Below, piece by piece: positions 59,965-64,000 of a stretch of 64,000 nt of DNA. The position numbers and the translations under genes are program-made. The notes beneath the pieces were generated by a model. It did not search any database. It worked only from the letters and a program-made list of their open reading frames with translations, and was not told where the DNA came from. The first letter of the stretch is position 1. Each line of letters opens with the position of its first letter. Source of the DNA: RYN-230 sp963837515 (lineage in GTDB: Bacteria > Actinomycetota > Actinomycetes > Streptosporangiales > Streptosporangiaceae); contig CAWINT010000014.1 in assembly GCA_963837515.1 (NCBI GenBank), positions 372,001 through 436,000 on the forward strand, given 5' to 3'.

Positions 59965-60220
59965 CACCGCCAGCAGCCGTCCGCACCTGATGCTGCCCGG
60001 TAACGGAATCTTCCGGCTGGCTGGTAGAGACGCTGGGCGCCTCGGGGTAACCGCCAGCCCTGGCCGCGTACACGTGCTTCTCCGCCAGGAGGTCCCGCAG
60101 CACCGACTCCAGCAGCGCGGCGAATCCGGGCTGCCTGTCCCGGAGCAGGATGCGCACGTACGCCTGGTCTTCCCCGGCGCGCGCGGTGACAGCCGCCACG
60201 TGGCTGGGGCAGTTCCGCAC
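59939..60220 (-). CDS. 93-residue protein of unknown function
   Basis: GTG start at 60218-60220. MRNCPSHVAAVTARAGEDQA is followed by YVRILLRDRQPGFAALLESV and LRDLLAEKHVYAARAGGYPE. It lies 15 bp after the DUF5999 gene and overlaps the next gene, so it may be part of the FIST/kinase operon. Evidence beyond the open frame and position is thin. Confidence 0.45.
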   Translation of the reverse strand: MRNCPSHVAAVTARAGEDQAYVRILLRDRQPGFAALLESVLRDLLAEKHVYAARAGGYPEAPSVSTSQPEDSVTGQHQVRTAAGGDAACGVRG

Positions 60221-60235
60221 GAAGGCTGCCCTGCC

Positions 60236-60445
60236 TCAGGCGGCGGCCGCGCCGCGGCGGCGCACCGGAAAGCGGGCCCGGCCGGCCGCGGCACGGCCGT
60301 CGGGGATGATCTCACCGGTGTCCTCGAACAGCACCAGCCCGTTGCACAGCAGGCTCCAGCCCTGCTCCGGATGGGCAGCAACGACCCGTGCCGCCTGGCG
60401 GTCCACCGCCCCCGCATCTGGGCACCGGGGCTGATGCTCGCACAT
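60236..60445 (-). CDS. DUF5999 family protein
   Basis: A 69-residue protein: MCEHQPRCPDAGAVDRQAAR, VVAAHPEQGWSLLCNGLVLF and EDTGEIIPDGR are the DUF5999 pattern, with three Cys (2, 8 and one mid-chain) and His that might bind a metal. GGGAGG lies before the ATG at 60443-60445, within the kinase 3' end, one base after the kinase stop (TGAcATG). Function unknown. Confidence 0.9.
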   Translation of the reverse strand: MCEHQPRCPDAGAVDRQAARVVAAHPEQGWSLLCNGLVLFEDTGEIIPDGRAAAGRARFPVRRRGAAAA

Positions 60446-60446
60446 G

Positions 60447-62786
60447 TCAACCTCCCGGTGGATAGCTGGGCGCGGCCAACTCCCCCTCCCGGTGACCCGG
60501 CCCACCACGCTCATCGCCTACCACGATGCCGCAGCGGCGTCGCCCGCGTCTTCCCGGCAGGCGGCCAGCCGGGATACCGGCTAGCGGTAATCCCGTGCTG
60601 CCCGGCCGGCCTGCCCGGCCCGGCCGTTCCGGGCCGCGGTCCGGCCGGGTGGGGCCGTCGATGGGCAAGGTGATCTGCACGGTGGTGCCCGCCCCGGCCG
60701 GGCTGTCCAGCCTGACCTGGCCGCCGAGCGCCTCGACCCGGTCCCTGAGCCCGACCAGGCCGGACCCGTGGCCGAAGGCGGCTCCGCCACGCCCGTCATC
60801 CCGGACTCGGACCTGCAGGACATCGTCGCCGACCGCGACTTCCACCTCGATGATGGACGCGTCGGCGTGCTTGGCGGCGTTGGTGAGGGCCTCAGAGACG
60901 GCGTAGTAGGAGGCGATCTCGACCGGCCCGGGCAGGCGGCCCTCGGCCCGCACGGTCACGTCGACCGGGACGGTGGAGCGGCGGGCCAGCGCGCGCAGCG
61001 CTGGCCGCAGGCCCCCGCGGGCCAGCACGGCCGGGTGGATGCCGCGGGCGATCTCCTGCAGTTCGCTCAGCACGTCGTGCAGCCCGGCGGCGACAGCGTC
61101 CAGCTGCTGGGCCAGCTCCGCCGCTTCCGGAGGCGCCGCCGCCTGCGCGGCGCGCAGTTGCAGCGCCAGCGATACCAGCCGCTGCTGGGCACCGTCATGC
61201 AGGTCGCGCTCGATGCGCTGCCGGGCGGCATCGGCGGCGGCCACGATCCGCGCCCGCGAGGCCGTCAGCGCGGCCTGGGCCTCGGCGTTGGCGATCGCGC
61301 TCGCGACCAGCTCGGTGAAGCCCGCCAGCCGCGTCTCGGTGTCGGCCGGAAGCTCCCGGCCCGACGCGATGCCAATGACGCCCCACAGCCGTCCCCCGAC
61401 ACTGACCGGTACGGCGACTCCCGAGCGCACCCGCGCCAGCCGCGCGAAATCGGCGGCCACGTCCGAGGCACCCGCGTAGCCCTCTATCCGGGCTGGCCGG
61501 TGCGTCCGGAACACCTGCGTGTGCAGGTCCTGCCCGCCGAGGCCCAGCCGGCTCCCAGCTGGGGTCGGCACGGCCCCGCCTGCCCTGGTCCACACCCCCG
61601 CGACCGTGGCGACCCCGTCGGCGTCATAGCGGCTCATGAGCGTGACGTCGGCGGAGAACAGCTGCCCGGCCTCGGCCGTGACCGCGGAGAACACCCGCTC
61701 CGGCGGCGCCGCGCGCGCCACCAGGGTGGCCACCCGGCGCAGCGCCGCCTGCTCCTCGGCATGGCCGCTCAGTTCCACCCGGGCCTGCGCATTCGCGATG
61801 GCCGTGGCGACCAGCTCGGTGAAGCCGGTCAGCCGGTCCTCCGTGCCGGCGGGCAGCGCGTCCTCGCGACCGGAGGCAACGATCATCACACCCCACAGCT
61901 GGCCCTCCACCATGATCGGCGTGCCCACCGCCGAGTGCATTCCCAGCTCCCGGGCGATCGGGCTGAGGGCGCCGTTATCCGCATTCAGCGGATCGATCCG
62001 GACGGCCTCCCGGCGGGCGAATACGAGCGTGCTCACGTTCCGCCCGGAGAGGACCCCGCGGCGGCCGACGACGCGGTGCTCGCCTGCCCGGTACCAGCCG
62101 CCGACGATCTCGACCACGCCGGCCGGCTCGTAACGGCCGACCATCGCAAAGTCCGCGCCCGGGACGGCCTGCCCGACCTCCTCGGCCACCGCCGCGAAGA
62201 TGCTCTCCGCGGCCGCCTGGGTCGCCACCAGCACCGCGACCCGCCGCAGCGCAGCCTGCTCGTCCGCCAGTTCGGTGAGGCGCATCTGCCGCTCAGACAG
62301 CTCGGCCAGCAGCAGCGCGTTCTCCGTCGCCTGACGGTCACTGTGCTCGCGGGCCACGCGCTCCTCATCCAGCAGGTGCTGGGTCCGCATCGCCATCGAC
62401 GTGACCCGTGCCATGCCCCGCAGCAGGGTGGCCTCGTCGTGCCGCAAGCCGGCCTCGGGGCCGCCCCGCGCCAGGAGGAACACCGCCCCGGCCGGGTAGT
62501 CGAGGGACACGGCCGCCACCGGGCAGGAGCCCGTCCCCGGCACGGTGAGGTCACGCGGGCCGCCGGCCACAGCCGCCCGGGTGAGTTCCCGTTCGGGTAT
62601 CTCGTTCTCCGGGTACCCGACCACGGCCAGCACGCGGTCGCCGCAGACGATCGCGGCGATCTCCGCGTCAAGCGCCTCGGCCACCCGTTCCACCGCAAGC
62701 AGGCCGACGGAAGCGCCGGCCGTGGCCGGCCAGAGGGCCTCCAGGAAGGCGACCAGCTGATGCGGGAGGGGGTAGGACGCGGGCAT
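60447..62786 (-). CDS. GAF-domain sensor histidine kinase (NarL-type)
   Basis: A 779-residue soluble kinase. A GAF-like input region (residues 1-140), a coiled-coil linker, GAF 2 (about 182-335, MVEGQLWGVMIVASG) and GAF 3 (about 351-503, SVGGRLWGVIGIASG), then HisKA_3 with phospho-acceptor H530 in RIERDLHDGAQQRLVSLAL, and HATPase_c with EALTNAAKHAD, VRDDGRGG and GSGLVGLRDRV. A 55-residue disordered tail ends it. It overlaps the FIST stop by one base (TGATG). No response regulator is inside the window. Confidence 0.94.
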   Translation of the reverse strand: MPASYPLPHQLVAFLEALWPATAGASVGLLAVERVAEALDAEIAAIVCGDRVLAVVGYPENEIPERELTRAAVAGGPRDLTVPGTGSCPVAAVSLDYPAGAVFLLARGGPEAGLRHDEATLLRGMARVTSMAMRTQHLLDEERVAREHSDRQATENALLLAELSERQMRLTELADEQAALRRVAVLVATQAAAESIFAAVAEEVGQAVPGADFAMVGRYEPAGVVEIVGGWYRAGEHRVVGRRGVLSGRNVSTLVFARREAVRIDPLNADNGALSPIARELGMHSAVGTPIMVEGQLWGVMIVASGREDALPAGTEDRLTGFTELVATAIANAQARVELSGHAEEQAALRRVATLVARAAPPERVFSAVTAEAGQLFSADVTLMSRYDADGVATVAGVWTRAGGAVPTPAGSRLGLGGQDLHTQVFRTHRPARIEGYAGASDVAADFARLARVRSGVAVPVSVGGRLWGVIGIASGRELPADTETRLAGFTELVASAIANAEAQAALTASRARIVAAADAARQRIERDLHDGAQQRLVSLALQLRAAQAAAPPEAAELAQQLDAVAAGLHDVLSELQEIARGIHPAVLARGGLRPALRALARRSTVPVDVTVRAEGRLPGPVEIASYYAVSEALTNAAKHADASIIEVEVAVGDDVLQVRVRDDGRGGAAFGHGSGLVGLRDRVEALGGQVRLDSPAGAGTTVQITLPIDGPTRPDRGPERPGRAGRPGSTGLPLAGIPAGRLPGRRGRRRCGIVVGDERGGPGHREGELAAPSYPPGG

Positions 62787-63949
62787 CAGGCCACCGAGAG
62801 GATCACGAGCGTGTAGTTGTGCAGGCCGCGGGGCCCGCGGGTGCGGGCGATCTCCCCGTAGGAGTAGAACCCGGCCACCGGTGCGCCGCCCGCCGCGGCC
62901 ACGAGCCGGCGGATCTCGGGCCCGATCCCTTCCGGGCCGAGCACGCCGCGCCGGGCGACGCAGTCGAACGCGAGCATGCCGAGCGGCGCGGACCCGCCGA
63001 GCGCCGTTACGGACGCGGCGCACGCGGCGGTGGTGGCCTGCAGCACCGCGCCGGTGTCGGCCTCCATCAGCCAGACCAGGCTGCCCTGCGGGACCTGGGC
63101 CGTGGAGCGGAGGGAACGACGCGTGAAGTCGGCGGAGGTGATGAACCGCACCTGCTCTTCCCCGCTGTGCCGGCTGAGGCCGAGCGGATGCATGAGCGCC
63201 AGCGCCGGCAGGTCGCCGGCGCTGAGACGCCCGGGCTCGGTGCCCAGGCGCGCCAGGTAGACATCCAGGGCCGGCCGGTCGTTCAGGCTGTCGATCCGGT
63301 TCGGGCTGCTGCCGCTCACCAGCATCGGCTCGCCGACCGGGCGCCAGCCGTGCCGCACGCCGATCCCCAGCGGGCCGGTGGAGGCGATCCCCGCCGCGAC
63401 CACTGAGCCGGCCAGCACCTGATCGCCGTGGAACTGGGAAGTCCGGGTCATCCGCAGCGCGTCGGCGGCGCAGCCGCCGACCAGGGGCACGCCAGCGCCG
63501 AGGACCGAATAAGCGCCGCGGATGATCTCGTCCTGGTCACTGGCCAGGCCGTCGGTGAACAGCAGCACCACCCGGTGCGGATGGCCCGCGGGCCAGGACA
63601 GGCCGCGGGCCGCGCGCGCGCCGGCGTCGCGCGGGCCCGCCGGCGCCCCGGCCGCGGCGGTGCCGACGACGAAACCGTCCCCGCCGAAGGCGGCGACGGC
63701 GACGCTCCCGTCACGCGGCCCGTTCCCCGCGATCTCGCCGGCGGTCGTGCAGCCGACCAGTGGTACGCCGCCGGAGCGCGACCGGATCTGGCCGATCACG
63801 TCCGGAAGCCTGGCGTCGGGCGAGCAGAAGACCACGAGCAGCTTGGTGTTGTCGTGGATCAGCGCCGCGTCAGCCGCGCGCAGGCCGGCGTCCCAGTCGG
63901 CTACGTCAGCCGTGCCCACGGCGAACCAGCGATCGGGCGGCATGGCCAT
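62786..63949 (-). CDS. FIST-domain sensory protein
   Basis: A 387-residue protein with FIST_N (VVFCSPDARLPDVIGQIRSR, VGCTTAGEIAGNG, VGGCAADAL) and FIST_C (FVGTASF-equivalent region and GFYSYGEIARTRGPRGLHNY). FIST domains are thought to bind small ligands such as amino acids and feed two-component systems, which fits the kinase right after it. Start: ATG at 63947-63949 is used; a TTG two codons before and an ATG two codons after are alternatives. Confidence 0.92.
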   Translation of the reverse strand: MAMPPDRWFAVGTADVADWDAGLRAADAALIHDNTKLLVVFCSPDARLPDVIGQIRSRSGGVPLVGCTTAGEIAGNGPRDGSVAVAAFGGDGFVVGTAAAGAPAGPRDAGARAARGLSWPAGHPHRVVLLFTDGLASDQDEIIRGAYSVLGAGVPLVGGCAADALRMTRTSQFHGDQVLAGSVVAAGIASTGPLGIGVRHGWRPVGEPMLVSGSSPNRIDSLNDRPALDVYLARLGTEPGRLSAGDLPALALMHPLGLSRHSGEEQVRFITSADFTRRSLRSTAQVPQGSLVWLMEADTGAVLQATTAACAASVTALGGSAPLGMLAFDCVARRGVLGPEGIGPEIRRLVAAAGGAPVAGFYSYGEIARTRGPRGLHNYTLVILSVA

Positions 63950-64000
63950 CCCCAAACTGACAAGGGGTTTCTCACCCTAGCGAAGATCACCGCGGCCCGG

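Overview
The window is high-GC actinobacterial DNA. Gene order, phosphatidylinositol-mannoside genes (pgsA, an acyltransferase, pimA), an SsgA/SsgB-type sporulation protein, an XRE/DUF397 regulator pair, DUF5753-type helix-turn-helix proteins and a MhuD-like haem monooxygenase all point to a morphologically complex, probably sporulating actinomycete. I cannot fix the genus; a Streptosporangiales-like organism is a guess.

Positions 1-18590 are conserved core sequence, nearly all on the minus strand: thrS, HIT hydrolase, pgsA, acyltransferase, pimA, LemA-like, pdxS, Clp-N protein, pdxT, yebC, Eis-like acetyltransferase, ruvC, ruvA, ruvB, yajC and the first codons of secD. An EF-G-like GTPase gene sits on the plus strand between the HIT gene and pgsA. 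An L,D-transpeptidase and a CorA transporter lie before thrS. Many of these genes are joined by 1- or 4-base overlaps.

Positions 18600-31300 hold a MhuD-like gene, a glutamine-synthetase-like enzyme with an amino acid permease, a compact trpB-trpA-gntR operon behind a perfect 18-bp palindrome, a universal stress protein divergent from an HtrA-like protease with a 32-bp perfect palindrome between them, an ABC ATPase/membrane-protein pair, a 50-residue unassigned ORF and an MFS exporter.

Positions 31300-43155 look accessory: a minus-strand cluster (small membrane protein, DUF6325 protein, arginine/aspartate-repeat peptide, CoA-disulfide-reductase/rhodanese fusion, SMP-30 lactonase, glucose-6-phosphate dehydrogenase), then decaying DNA. 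The decay includes a frameshifted carboxymuconolactone-decarboxylase gene, an MFS gene whose 3' end seems rearranged, an IS3-type orfA remnant and a 5'-truncated tyrosine recombinase lying against the 3' end of a tRNA-Val gene. Positions 43160-48580 return to housekeeping genes (SsgB-like, aminotransferase IV, hutH, an acetyltransferase, a methyltransferase, and Gly, Cys and Val tRNAs).

Positions 48600-60000 are accessory again: a MntA/HepT toxin-antitoxin pair with a kinase-fold gene beside it, an XRE/DUF397 pair, truncated regulators, broken PIN and nucleotidyltransferase genes, an ECF sigma factor flanked by a DUF899 and a dihydrofolate-reductase-like gene, and a MarR/DHA2 efflux unit with visible operator repeats. 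The right end is a coupled FIST protein, GAF histidine kinase and DUF5999 set, probably one operon with two small genes downstream.
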